From Eurosta solidaginis (lineage: Eukaryota; Arthropoda; Insecta; Diptera; Tephritidae): a stretch of DNA of 64,000 bases. The DNA is taken from assembly GCF_040869045.1 (NCBI RefSeq), contig NC_090319.1, forward strand, positions 266,678,897 through 266,742,896, read 5' to 3'. Under the pieces are notes generated by a model. It did not search any database. It saw only the letters and a program-made list of their open reading frames with translations, and was not told the DNA's origin. Within the stretch, counting starts at the first letter, position 1, and each line of letters starts with the position of its first letter. Position numbers and translations under genes: made by a program. Shown here in pieces: positions 44,762 to 56,339 of the stretch.

Positions 44762-47502
44762 ATTTTTATACACAGTTGAGCAGAGCTCACACAGTATATT
44801 AACTTTGATTGGATAACGGTTGGTTGTACAGGTATAAAGGAATCGAGATAGATATAGACTTCCATATATCAAAATCATCAGTATCGAAAAAAAATTCGAT
44901 TGAGCCATGTCCGTCCGTCCGTCCGTCTGCCCGTTAACACGATAACTTGAGTAAATTTTGAGGTATCTTGATGAAATTTAGTACGTAGGTTCCTGGGCAC
45001 TCATTTCAGATCGCTATTTAAAATGAACGATATCGGACAATAACCACGCCCACTTTTTCGATATCGAAAATTTCGAAAAATCGAAAAAGTGCGATAATTC
45101 ATTACCAAATACCGATTAAGCGATGAAGCTTGGTATGTGAGTTGAACATATGATGCAGAATAGAAAACTAGTAAAATTTTGGACAACGGGCGTGGCACCG
45201 CCCACTTTTAAAAGAAGGTAATTTAGAAGTTTTGCAAGCTGTAATTGGCAGTCGTTTAAGATATCATGATGAAATTTGTCACGAACGTTACTCTTATTAC
45301 TATATGTGTGCTTAATAAAAATTAGCAAAATCGGAGAACGACCACGCCCACTTTTAAAAAAAAATTTTTTTAATTCAAATTTTAAAAGAAAAGTTAATAT
45401 CTTTACAGTATATAAGTAAATTATGTCAACATTCAACTCCAATAATGATATGTTGCAACAAAATACAAAAATAAGAGAGAATTTCAAAATGGGCGTGACT
45501 CCGCCCTTTTCCATTTAATTTGTCTATGATACTTTTAATGCCATAAGTCGAACAAAAATTTACCAATCCTTGTGAAATTTGGTAGAGACTTAGATTCTAG
45601 GACGATAACTGTTTTCCGTGAAAAAGGGCGAAATCGGTTGAAGCCACGCCCAGTTTTTATACACAGTCGACCGTCTGTCCTTCCGCTCGGCCGCTAACAC
45701 GATAACTTGAGCAAAAATCGACATATCTTTACTAAACTCAGTTCACGTACTTATCTGAACTCACTTTGTATTGGTGTAAAAAATGACCGAAATCCGACTA
45801 TGACCACGCCCACTTTTTCGATATCGAAAATTACGAAAAATGAAAAAAATGCCATAATTATATACCAAATACGAAAAAAGGGATGAAACATGGTAATTGT
45901 ATTGGTCTATTGACGCAAAATATAACTTTAGAAAAAAACTTGGTAAAATGGGTGTGACACCTACCATATTAAGTAGAAGAAAATGAAAAAGTTTTGCAGG
46001 GCGAAATCAAAAGCCCTTGGAATCTTGGAAGGAATACTGTTCGTGGTATTACATATATAAATAAATTAGCGGTACCCGACGGATGGTGTTCTGTATCACC
46101 CTGGTCCACGTTTATGGCGATATCTCGAAAAGGCGTCCATATATAGAACTAAGGCCCACTCCTTTTTAAAATACTCATTAACACCTTTCATTTGTTGCCC
46201 ATATCGTATAAAAAAATTCTAGAGTCACACCTGGCCCACCTTTATGGCGATATCTCGAAAAGGCATCCACCTATAGAACTAAGGCCCACTCCCTTTTAAA
46301 ATATTCATTAACACCTTTAATTTGATACCCATATCGTACAAATAAATTCTAGAGTCACCCCTGTTCCACGTTTATGGCGATATCCCGAAAAGGCGTCCAC
46401 CCATAGAACTAAGGCCCACTCCCTTTTAAAACACTCATTAACACCTTTCATTTGATACACATATCGTACAAACAAATTCTAGAGTCACCCCTGCTCAACC
46501 TTTATGGCGATATCTCGAAAAGGCGTCCATCTATAGAACTTAGCCCCATGCCCTTTTAAAATACTCATTAATACCTTTCATTTGATACCCATATCGTACA
46601 AAATAAATTCTAGAGTCACCCCTGGTCCACCTTTATGGCGATATCTCGAAAAGGCGTCCACTTATAGAACAAAGGCCCACTCCCTTTTAAAATACTTATT
46701 AACACCTTTCATTTGATACACATATCGTACAAACAAATTCTAGAGTCACCCCTGGTCCATCTTTATGGCGATATCTCGAAAAGGCGTCCATCTATAGAAC
46801 TTAGCCCCATGCCCTTTTAAAATACTCATTAATACCTTTCATTTGATACCCATATCGTACAAAATAAATTCTAGAGTCACCCCTGGTCCACCTTTATGGC
46901 GATATCTCGAAAAGGCGTCCACCTATAGAACAAAGGCCCACTCCCTTTTAAAATACTTATTAACACCTTTCATTTGATACACATATCGTACAAACAAATT
47001 CTAGAGTCACCCCTGGTCCATCTTTATGGCGATATCTCGAAAAGGCGTCCATCTATAGAACTTAGCCCCATGCCCTTTTAAAATACTCATTAATACCTTT
47101 CATTTGATACCCATATCGTACAAAATAAATTCTAGAGTCACCCCTGGTCCACCTTTATGGCGATATCTCGAAAAGGCGTCCACCTATAGAACAAAGGCCC
47201 ACTCCCTTTTAAAATACTTATTAACACCTTTCATTTGATACACATATCGTACAAACAAATTCTAGAGTCAGGCCTGGTCCACCTTTATGGCGATATCCCT
47301 AAATAGCGTCCATCTATAAAACTATGGCCACTCCCTCATAAAATACTGTTTAAATTCATTTGATACACATGTCATACAACCACATTCCAGGGTTACCCTA
47401 GGTTCTTTTTACAACATGGTGATTTTCCCTTACTTTGTCTCCACAGCTCTCAACTGAGTATGTAATGTTCGGTTACACCCGAACTTAGCCTTCCTTACTT
47501 GT
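44762..47502 (+). mobile_element. Non-autonomous interspersed element with minisatellite, Helentron-associated-like
   Basis: The 5' end has CAGTTGAGCAGAGCTC, whose imperfect complement AGCTCTCAACTGAG lies near the 3' end (47445-47458). A short hairpin (GTTCGG-TTACAC-CCGAAC) and TTAGCCTTCCTTACTTG follow. Inside are two related head modules, each starting GTTAACACGATAACTTGAG or a close variant (about 44933 and 45693) with CCACGCCCACTTTTTCGATA, then a 130-bp minisatellite from 46111. Subterminal inverted repeats, a central minisatellite, a 3' hairpin and the absence of coding capacity resemble Helentron-associated elements (DINE/HINE type). A terminal CTRR was not confirmed. A second copy starts at 63007. 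Confidence 0.7.
46111..47413 (+). repeat. 130-bp minisatellite, ten units, with a 261-bp dimeric higher-order repeat
   Basis: TTTATGGCGATATC starts at 46111, 46241, 46371, 46501, 46632, 46762, 46893, 47023, 47154 and 47284. Units at 46501, 46762 and 47023 carry AACTTAGCCCCATGCCC. Those at 46632, 46893 and 47154 carry AACAAAGGCCCACTCCC. The dimer is thus repeated three times, almost without change. The first and last units are more diverged, as expected from unequal crossing over. Confidence 0.92.
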
Positions 47503-48900
47503 TTCCGCTTGGTTTTTGTTTTGCACCAGGTAGCTAAAATTTTTGTAAGCAATTTCTTTAATTTATTTGCTTTTTTGTTTGCATTTTATTAAGATTGTTT
47601 TTTTTTGTTATTTTGTGCAGAGATTTTGGGTAAAAGTGCAACTTAACATCAATTACCCCAATTCCCATGCGCCCGGTTGCACTTACCAATACTCATGAGA
47701 CATTGTTGTAGTTGTGACCAAAATCTTAGCAAAAAGCTAAAGAACACCATACAGCGCCAACAACAATTTTCATGCTTAGTATTTTGGTTGTCTATGAACG
47801 CAGAAAAAATTTAATGAACGGAGATATTATGGAAAATTGTTGGCTGGGCTTTATTTTTTTCGTTACTTGTTGTTGTAGTTGAAGCTGCTGATTTTTTTCG
47901 CAGTTACTCAAAAAATGAAAGAAAAAACACATAATATCTCGATATTCTATTTGATAGTGTAAGTACACGTACAACAGAACTTAAAAAAAATATTCTCATC
48001 GTAATTTATGAAATTGCATTTTTTTGTGAGTTTGGTTGTGGTGCGCATGCGCAGAAGCTCGTACGCACTATCTTCGATTACATTTTTAAGATATCACCAT
48101 AATGTGGTATTAAATGTGATTAGAAATAATAAAATATGTTTTCTACTTCATTAAAATAAATAATGTAGGTATAGAAAGTAGATACTAAGAATACCAAAAA
48201 GGTGATTTTAGTCACTTATCTTGTGCTTTGGTAGATATATTCAGACAGGGGTCCAGAGAGTCTGGTAGGTTTTTGCGTACAACGCAGATTTTCGAAATAT
48301 TGAAATTAAAGAACTCAAACACAGCAGTGAACATGAAAAATGCAGAGGAAGTTTTAATTAAATATTGTCAATTTAATTCTCTATTCGAATTCGTTAATTT
48401 TAGAAAAATCTGCTACAAAATTTAAAACTGGAACAATGCAAACCAATTTAAAAGACTTTTTATAAAAAATTCGACAAAAATTTTACGAAAATTTTGATGT
48501 TTTATTTAAAATCTTGCATATTACTTTCAGTATGCAGAGGGCCAATTCTCGTTTTCTAAAGTAATAAAATAAAAAAGAGGCATACAAAATTTTTGTTTGA
48601 AAATTCGTTTTCACTTTATCACTTCACAGAGTGTGAAAGACCGGTGGAGGCTCAGTTTTTTAGCCCAATCAACTTTAGTCTGACAAATTATAGCTCAAGG
48701 CGAATCCATACCAGGTGGTGGGAAAGCGAATTCAACCAACTCTCCGTGCAGAAGAATGTCAAGTCAAAAGAAAATTTCAAATGATTTCGATAAACTGATA
48801 TATTGTAGTACAAGGCGTTGTATGGAAAACAATAAGGAAGAAGCAATCAGCTGTTTGGGTAACAACACCTGGTACTGAACTCGCCTTGGTATAGCTTTTA
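47503..48900. other. Nothing recognised
   Basis: AT-rich; poly-T and poly-A runs and a (TTG)n-like patch. No gene supported. Confidence 0.45.
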
Positions 48901-48904
48901 CCCT

Positions 48905-49065
48905 TTTTTGAAATTCGTATTGATTTTTGACATTTTTTTTCCGAAGAATGTTTCAGATTTTCTTTCATATAAAAAATAAAACTTGAGCTCTATGCGAAAA
49001 TGTAAAACACCCTTGGAAGGAACAATTATCAAAAATCAATACGAATTTGGTGTATATTTAGACCT
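48905..49065. repeat. Inverted-repeat (foldback) element, family member 2
   Basis: The left arm AAATTCGTATTGATTTTTGA followed by TTTCCGAAGAATG is complemented by the right arm around AAAATCAATACGAATTTGG. It shares the ATTGATTTTTG-CA and CCGAAGAAT blocks with 25320-25590, at a similar spacing around the centre. Confidence 0.6.
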
Positions 49066-49179
49066 ACTCAAACGAGCTTGTATGCACTTATTTGGTTCCT
49101 CATATGAAACTTATAAGAAAACCCTGGATTCCAAGTTTCGCTTATAGGCAAATAAAAAAGGACCCCAAGCTCCTGTGGT

Positions 49180-49805
49180 ATGACGTGAACCGTCGGACCA
49201 TCACAGTGACTGGAATTTCTAATGTGGTAAATATACCAAAAGCAGAAGTCCCTCTAAATGAATTTGTCCCAACCTACCGTATAATATCACCCCCTCTGCA
49301 CATCGAAATGGGTTTTATGAAACAATATGTAAAGGCCTGAGACCAAAGTGATGAAAGCTAAAAACACATGTCTTAATTATTTCCAAAACTGAGTTCTGAA
49401 TATGCGAATGTTGAAATTTTCCATGGTTGACACATTAAAGTACTAATTTGTGGTTCAGAGCCCACCAGCCGCATGAAAACACCTGACATATCTGCATGGG
49501 GCAAGTTCGTTTGGGTTGTATAAAACGTTTTAGGAAATAGGAATTTTCCTAACTTCTCTGAGCATATAGACCAACTGATGCGATACCATCAACAATCTGG
49601 GCGTAAACAGTAGCATGATGAACCGTATTCCTGAAAATTTAGATGGTCTCGGTGACGAGCAGGGCGAAAATTTTCACCAAGACCTTCGTATTATGGAAAA
49701 GCGATATCAAGGACAATGGAATGTGCATATGTTAGCTGATTATTGCTGGAGAATTCTGAGTCAACTCGTAAAAGGAAATCTCATAAAAGAAAATTTTACT
49801 CACTG
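49180..49805 (+). pseudogene. Decayed second copy of the DEHGERFHQ family
   Basis: Three collinear pieces: PLNEFVPTYRIISPP then LHIEMGFMKQYVKA ending at a TGA (about 49340); AWGKFVW and, after a stop, NVLGNRNFPNFSEHI (about 49494-49590); then PENLDGLGDEQGENFHQ, MEKRYQGQW and HMLADYCW (49633-49750). The order matches the family, including the PPLHIKLG-type motif missing from the 33-kb copy. Stops and frame changes make it dead. Relative to the 33-kb copy the intron and the MSLKMHF-type stretch are absent, probably removed by one deletion. Inverted termini were not found here. Confidence 0.65.
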
Positions 49806-49934
49806 ACATAATAATAAAGATTATTTATTAAATATTTTGGAAAATAGAGCTGCTAGTTGTTTGAATTAAGTGTACGGGTAAAAGTACTTTAATAAAGCAA
49901 GCATAAAACCTCATGCAACAGAACCTCTGTTCAC

Positions 49935-50165
49935 CAGTGTTATTTATCGAAAATATATCGATTTTTATTGAAAAGGTATCGATATTTTATCAAAAAGGCT
50001 TCATATGTTTTAAAAATTTTATAGATTTATAATGGAATATTTACCGATTACTTATCGAAAATTTATCGATATGATATAAGAAATCTATCGATTCGTTATT
50101 AAAAATTTATCGATTTGTAATCGGAGTATTGAGGATTTTTTATCGACGACACATTTATAACTGGT
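49935..50165. repeat. TATCGA-rich degenerate repeat cluster 3
   Basis: TATTTATCGAAAATATATCG and similar words at irregular spacing, same type as the clusters near 7.1, 42.4 and 54.3 kb. Confidence 0.65.
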
Positions 50166-50754
50166 CGTGGTTTATCTTCAACCACTGGGCGTTCTATAAT
50201 TTACTTGAAAGCTTTTCTTTTCTATTGTACATGTGCCGGGGTGGGCGTGAGCTTAGCACCTGCTAAGCGACCATATATGTATACGATAAGCGAGAACACA
50301 ACGGCCACTTCGTCAAAATCAACGACAGCTCTTTTAGTTTGATTTCGATGGTCGTACGATGAGGAAGTGTCGCACGCGCGCTTAAAACAGAGTACCAAAG
50401 AATGCGTGTGACACGTGCTCACTGTTCAAGCATTGAAATCAAACTAAATAAATAATTGATTTTGTTTTCGTGCTCGCTACGCGTTCGTGTTTACTAACAC
50501 ATTCTCAATTTGGTAACTGTGTAAATGTAGTGGTGCCCACCGCTGTACATGTGTATGGTTGGATATTAAACTTCACTAGAGCTTGGTACTCACGCCTTTT
50601 TTCCAAGCTTTTACTAGTTAGGGTTCCATTAATAGATTTATAAACGTATGCATGTATGAGTGTAACGGAATGTTTGAGCATAGTTGTTACCAATTTCCAG
50701 AATTTTGATTAATTTGAAATTTTGCACACGATGAAAATGCAATAATTTGATGGT

Positions 50755-50910
50755 GACCTGACTTAAGGTCAACGGACATAAGGTCAATTTACCTTATGAC
50801 TACTTCAAATGGCATAAAGTCAATTAAAACTTTGCGTACATATCAAAGACCGATGACAATGCAAGAATTTGTTGGTGAGGTGACATAAGGCCAAAGGACA
50901 CAATTGCCCA
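50755..50910. repeat. Repeated ATAAGGTCAA-like words
   Basis: Several copies of CTTAAGGTCAA, CATAAGGTCAA, CATAAAGTCAA and CATAAGGCCAA occur within about 150 bp. AAGGTCA is also the half-site of nuclear receptors, but a decayed short tandem repeat is the simpler reading. Confidence 0.35.
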
Positions 50911-50924
50911 TATAAACACATACA

Positions 50925-51333
50925 TGGAAGGCGACGAGAAGTACATGCGCACACATAAACAGCAGCTCGACGAAGAGATAACTCACTCACACACATGCAG
51001 TCAACAGCCGAAGTTGTTAGGCACACATACACACGCATATAGCTCAATTACCAAGCAGGAGATACAAATGTTCGCGAAATTACTAGACATTAGGCGAAAT
51101 GGGTGAACGAGGAAACCGAGAGTATAAAAGCAGCGCCAGCTGAGGAATGAATAACCAGTTAGATTTAAACACGCTATGGGTTGTGAAGTATAATTGTGAA
51201 GTACTACTCCCAAAGTAATATAAATAAAGACCAGTTTGCAATACTGAATATTGGAGTGAATTATTCAACAGTTTAATGATTCGAACGTTAGCAGATGTTT
51301 TAAAATAAGCGGAATTTCCCAAAATTCGTTACA
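50925..51333 (+). mobile_element. Solo LTR-like sequence (copy 2), 5' border unclear
   Basis: Shares with the other copies AACTCACTCACACACATGC-type blocks, GAGTATAAAAGCAGCGCC (TATAAAA at about 51123), AATAAA near 51224, GAATATTGGAGTGAATTATT and an end at AAAATTCGTTACA. It is near-colinear with the 35.7-kb copy. No TGTTACG start is visible. Confidence 0.6.
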
Positions 51334-51565
51334 TTATTTTCTAATTTTTAGTTCGGTTGGCTTTAAAATGGTAGTAGTCAAACTATTATTTCTTCGAATA
51401 CAAATGGCGTCCGCCCAGCAAAATTTCTGCGTCCCAAATAATTGATCAACATACGAGCTGCGAGCCAATATCAAGTTAACCGAAGTGCGAATCTGCGATA
51501 TCCGAGCTCTTATTAAAGTAAAGGGAAATTAAGTATATAAATGGCTGCAACTGTTTATTTAGAAC

Positions 51566-52121
51566 ATATTGTTACGATTATTTGCAACACTAAGGGGTAC
51601 TGCCATCTCTAAGCCGATGCTAAGCAGTGACTTTACGCACATAAATAATTAAATCATTATGTCTACAAATATGTACGTACACGCAGCGGAGATGAGATTC
51701 CCAAACACATGCAGACATCTTATTGAGATGCTACTAAATGTAGGCAATTATAATTGTGGAAGTGTCGCTCACACATGCAAGCGCATGGGGTGTGAGAGAA
51801 GCTATATAAATTATACGTCCTAGTCGTAGCTGAGAAACCAACTAGTAAGTTCTGGAATGGAAAAGCCTAGAAGTATGCAACTGGGAAATCAAAGAGTATA
51901 AAAACGCGAGAACAGTAGAGGCGAGAATTCAGTTTCATTTGAGCTATCAATCAGTTTGGTTATTAAGCCAGCTAGTTGCAAAGTATAAGTGTTATTTGAA
52001 GTACATTAATAAAGGCCATTTTTCCATTATTCAATATTGGAGCTATTTATTCAACAGTTTAGTGATTCGAACTTAGAAGAAGGGCAAATAAGAGGATTTG
52101 CAAGTAAATTCGTTACAATAT
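51566..52121 (+). mobile_element. Solo LTR with 4-bp ATAT target duplication
   Basis: The LTR begins TGTTACGATTATTTGCAACA at 51570 and ends GTAAATTCGTTACA at 52117 (548 bp, TG...CA termini). It is flanked by ATAT on both sides (51566-51569 and 52118-52121). It has a core promoter TATAAAA at 51897 and an AATAAA at 52008. No internal region is present, so it is a solo LTR left by LTR-LTR recombination. The 4-bp duplication and the termini fit insect gypsy-group elements. Confidence 0.82.
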
Positions 52122-54265
52122 TTCAGAGTGGCCCTTGAAATCAGGTGAACGAGTAATTGTTGTCGCACCCATTCAAACAGGTCAATTTTTAAAATTTTAG
52201 TCGAAGTTGAAAATTGTTCGCATAACTTTTAAAGACCACCCCAACGTAGTTGTATATGTAACAATGCGTATCTTACAAGATGCACGGAAGGTAAAAAACG
52301 ACCTAAAGTATTTCTCTTATTTTGAATTTTTTCCTTCGTTCGCCTAATTAGGACAATACATAAGACGTGTTGTGAAATTAAACTAGCTTCATACCTTCAA
52401 GACTAGAGACTATATCTTAAGCTTAGCAAAACCCTTTCTTCACACATATTCAGTTCTTGGTGGTGCAACTCGTTAAGAATATATAATTTAAATTTTTTTC
52501 TTTTTTGTTGGTAAAGTTAAGCCTATGTACTCATCATTAGATATGCGCAGTAACAACAAATTAGTACAAATGCATACCTAAATACTTATATGTATATATA
52601 CACATTTCATTTGTAAATTATAAATGTGTGTATATGCAGGTATGCGCGAGTACGCTGCAGCGAGTATGTAACATTCAGAAGATACATCTGCCCACCCATT
52701 TTGCCTTTTGATAGTCATTATGGGTAGTCACCATTAGAGGTGGCATTTTGTCACAATCGTAAAAACGTGAGAAATTTATCTGCGCAGGTTTGCTAGCAAA
52801 CTATTTTTGGTTACATTTTCCCTACCGAATTATTGACTAAAGAAAGTAATTTAGCTTGAAAAAATAGTTGTTGCTTCTGTTGCTGATATTCGTGTTTTCT
52901 TTATTTGTTTGTTTTTGTAATTTTTGTTTGGCTATTTAGTTGGAGACATTTGTCACCACTTTAGTATTCTACTTGGGTTTTATGGACAATTTTTGTTGCT
53001 ATTTCTTATTTCTTAGTATCCTTCTAACTTTGTGGACGGCTTTAGTATCGGCGTGGCTAGGAAAATTGCTTGTTGGGTGTTGTAATCAGTTGGCGAGATG
53101 GCTTGCTTACAAAGTGTTTTAACTTGGTTTAATTGGCTTGATACAAGAAACGCTGCGATGTCAACTAACATTTATGTATATGTGTGTATGTATATATTTG
53201 TACAACTGTAAAATGTCTATCTAAAAATTAATAAACTCTGAGAAAGAAGGGAGGTGTGTGGGAATCGTGCATATTGAATAAATGCTATCCAGGCGTATAT
53301 GTGGCTGTAGTTGACTGGAATCTTCCCGATACTCGGTCAACTCGGGAAGTAATTATGGGCTTAGGACAGTGAGGGGCTGCTGCAGTAGTCATCTATTTTT
53401 AATGAAAGGCCATTGAAAATGCCTTGTAGGGCAAAGTGATCAACATAACAGTTTTGCACTGAGATGAGGAGGGGCGAGTATACCGCCACAAGCCGGCAAA
53501 GAAGATGGCACAACAAATTATGATATCGACCCGGATTGAGAGGAGTCAGTGAGCTCGATAAAGGAGTGGCGGATGACTACGAACTCCAACAACAAAAAAG
53601 AGTTTGTAAGGATAAGAAATGTAGGGGGGAATATAGGCGTCCCGAGGCATTGGGCTGCACTAAGGATTGTTAGACAAGATGAGTCAACGGTTGGTTTGCG
53701 GTGTGAGGCCACTGAAATTGTACGAAGGGCTTTCTTTTTCTTCTTCTTTTTTTGTAGTGATAAGGGGAATCTCCGAATGTTCTGAATTGTTTTTTCGGTG
53801 TTGAAAAAGAGCGCGAATAAGGTAAAAGCCCGACCATCTAGGAAAAGATTTGAGTTGACCATGTTAAACCTTCTATATTGTGCAACCCCTTGCTTGTGTG
53901 AGAACCTAGGGGCGCCAGAGTCTCACCTGCTAAATAAATAGTATCCGCCAAGGGTAGGTGAATTTAAGTATGCATCGATAAGACGTGCAGGTCTTAATCG
54001 GAAGGTGAGAGGAAACCCAATAGCGGCGAAGCAAATACTTCGAAAGCTACAAGTCATACGCTGTGACCTCGGTGTTCCAACAGACTTATGAACAAAGCGT
54101 CGAAGCATTTCTTGACTGTGGGGCTAATAGATCAAGGCAATCTGCATGTGAAGAAGACTACTGAAAGGTGAGAATCTGTAGAAAGGGAATGGATAATGAC
54201 CGGACGATGCGGTTCGTAGCGAATGCACCATGACTACCCTTCGACACGTTGAAATAGTCGATAGT
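52122..54265. other. Nothing recognised
   Basis: AT-rich to 53.2 kb; 53.2-54.2 kb is less AT-rich with short frames, but I recognise no domain. Could hide decayed mobile-element sequence. Confidence 0.4.
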
Positions 54266-54269
54266 GCGC

Positions 54270-54780
54270 TGATGTATTCGATATCACGTGACAAAGTATG
54301 GAACCGAAGTTATTGATTTGTTATTGGATTGCGACCAATTTGCTATTGGCATATTACCGATGCGTTATCACAAAGTTATGGATTTGTTATGGAAAAGTGT
54401 TTCCTCGGAGTTCGACCAATTTATGATCAGCATTTTTGTTGTTGTTGTAGCAATAAGGACACTCCCCGAAACCCAAACATTTCGGGAACGTTGCTGATCT
54501 GCGTTTTATTGATTTATTAACCACAACTGAATGGTTTGTTATGAAACAGATACTGATAAAAATTCAATATAAAATCGATGATCCACCTGAAACCCGTCGT
54601 TAACAAACTTATCGGTTTGCGATAAGAAACTGAAAAACTGTCAATAATTCGGCCATGACTAGTACGCCGATAATAAACTGATAACTCAACGATATTAGTT
54701 TGCTATTGATATGAGTCGATAATGAAACAATAACTTTTCGGTATTGGTTATTACCGAAAAGCAGTCAACGAAGCTGTTCC
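54270..54780. repeat. TATCGA/TTATTG-rich cluster 4
   Basis: More decayed than the others: TTATTGATTTGTTATTGG, ACCGATAAT, GATAACTC and GATATGAGTCGATAATG words. It contains a nested piece of the (GTT)n-headed repeat at 54436-54492. A block near 54545-54610 resembles the duplicated block of cluster 2. Confidence 0.5.
54436..54492 (+). repeat. Truncated copy of the (GTT)n-headed repeat
   Basis: GTTGTTGTTGTAGCAATAAG followed by GACACTCCCCGAA matches the start of the repeat at 2655. Confidence 0.5.
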
Positions 54781-55850
54781 CAAAATGACCGAAATTGTTT
54801 TTATATGGTAAAGTTACATTCGTTGTAATTTAACTTCAACCTCTGGGCGAGCTCTTGTTAACACAACAAGAAACCATCGTTTACCATATTCTTGTCTTAA
54901 AGTGTGAACGAGAATGAGGCTTTTTATGCTTATCACCAATGATCTCTTTGTTCATTTCGCTCGTAATGCATAGATCCACGTAGGAAATAATTAATTACAT
55001 TAATTTGTAAAGTAGTCAGGTAAAGAATGTATTGCACAAATTTACGTGCACACGTATCAGAGTATTCAGATTCTTAAATATATCTTTAGCTATTACATAC
55101 AGTAGCTACAGAAAATTGTCTTTTGGTGCCTATCTAAAATGATGGTCTCCACGAAAGGCTGACTTAAATCGCACGCGCGCACATTCAAACACAATTTAAC
55201 CTACTGAACTCAATAATGTGCTGTTGATATGCAGACTTCATTAAAAGAGCAAAGACATGCGCCACACGACCAACGAGCAACACCACACTCACTACAACAA
55301 TAAAAACACATTTAAGAGGAAGTGGAGAACAACACTTTTTTATGGCATTACTTATTACTGATAACCTAAACTGACTAGGCGGTGACACTTAAGATGACAA
55401 AATAAAATACGAGAGAATGTTAAAGAATAAACAAAAATAATAAATCATTGTGAGTGACTGAGCGAGTGACCCAGTATTAGAGTGTCACGTTGATTAGCTG
55501 TCAATAGATGAGTATTAAGTTGTAATGAGATAAAAAAAAGCGGAAAGCAAGTTAGAAATTGGTTTGTTTGTAAAGAAATTATGTTTAGAAAAAGACTAAA
55601 ATTATTAAATAAGTTGAAGATGACAAGTTTTTTTGTGATCACGAGCTATTTAAGTTGACTTGAGAAAGAAATTATTGGCATGTGGTTTTTTGGCTCTGAT
55701 AGTTCTATCAATCTTCTATTGTTTGTTTAGAAGCTATTAAAGCCAAAATGTGCATAATCACGTAAATACTATTTTTTGACCAGCCTTTGGCCTTTATGAA
55801 ATAGTTTTAAGAAACTATCCAGCAAAACTCTTGGTGCGATTTACCACACG
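54780..55850. other. Nothing recognised
   Basis: AT-rich sequence; no gene or repeat supported. Confidence 0.45.
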
Positions 55851-55853
55851 GAA

Positions 55854-55912
55854 TATTTAGGCCGAAATTTTTTCTAAAATTTGCATCGCGCTCCTTTTTA
55901 GTTTTTCCCCAT
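55854..55912 (-). mobile_element. Short SINE body fragment
   Basis: TTTAGGCCGAAATTTTTTC followed by AATTTGCATCGCGCTCC and a TTTTTCCCC block matches the 3' third of the SINE at 63194-63552. Confidence 0.5.
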
Positions 55913-56079
55913 GACGCAATGAAACCCGACAGGGAAGTCAGTAGTACAACAACATAAAATTTGACGACCCTCATAGTACGGTCATGAATTTTAAAGAAGT
56001 AAAGAGGGAAAATATTTGGTTCTCTTTTGCAACTATTTTACTACCTTAGTAATGTAATGTGCGGAAAAAAAAGAAACTC

Positions 56080-56225
56080 GTTATAGCTCCACACTAGAAA
56101 TGGGAAATTGAAGAAAAGAGAAAACGAAGGAGATGTGAAGAAAAAGTAGAGGAATTTGGAGGCAAGTCGGAAAAATAGAGAGAACAAAAGGAAGATCGAG
56201 AGTGAGAGTAAAATTAAGAATAAGG
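56080..56225. repeat. Purine-rich low-complexity tract
   Basis: GAAGAAAAGAGAAAACGAAG-type sequence. A similar tract is at 57480-57720. They resemble the 38.5-kb polypurine element but cannot be aligned confidently. Confidence 0.45.
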
Positions 56226-56339
56226 GTAAATTGGGAATATAAGGCGCCGTGAGCAGCGCACCTCAGGAAGCGCTAAATGTAATTACTTGACGCCTCTACA
56301 AGTCTTCGTGCAGGGATTAGCCGCAAGTGGAAATAAGCT

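Noticed and set aside
51334..51569. The two adjacent LTRs as the 5' and 3' LTRs of one short element
   Set aside because: They are in the same orientation, but differ too much and only about 235 bp separates them. The second has its own ATAT duplication.
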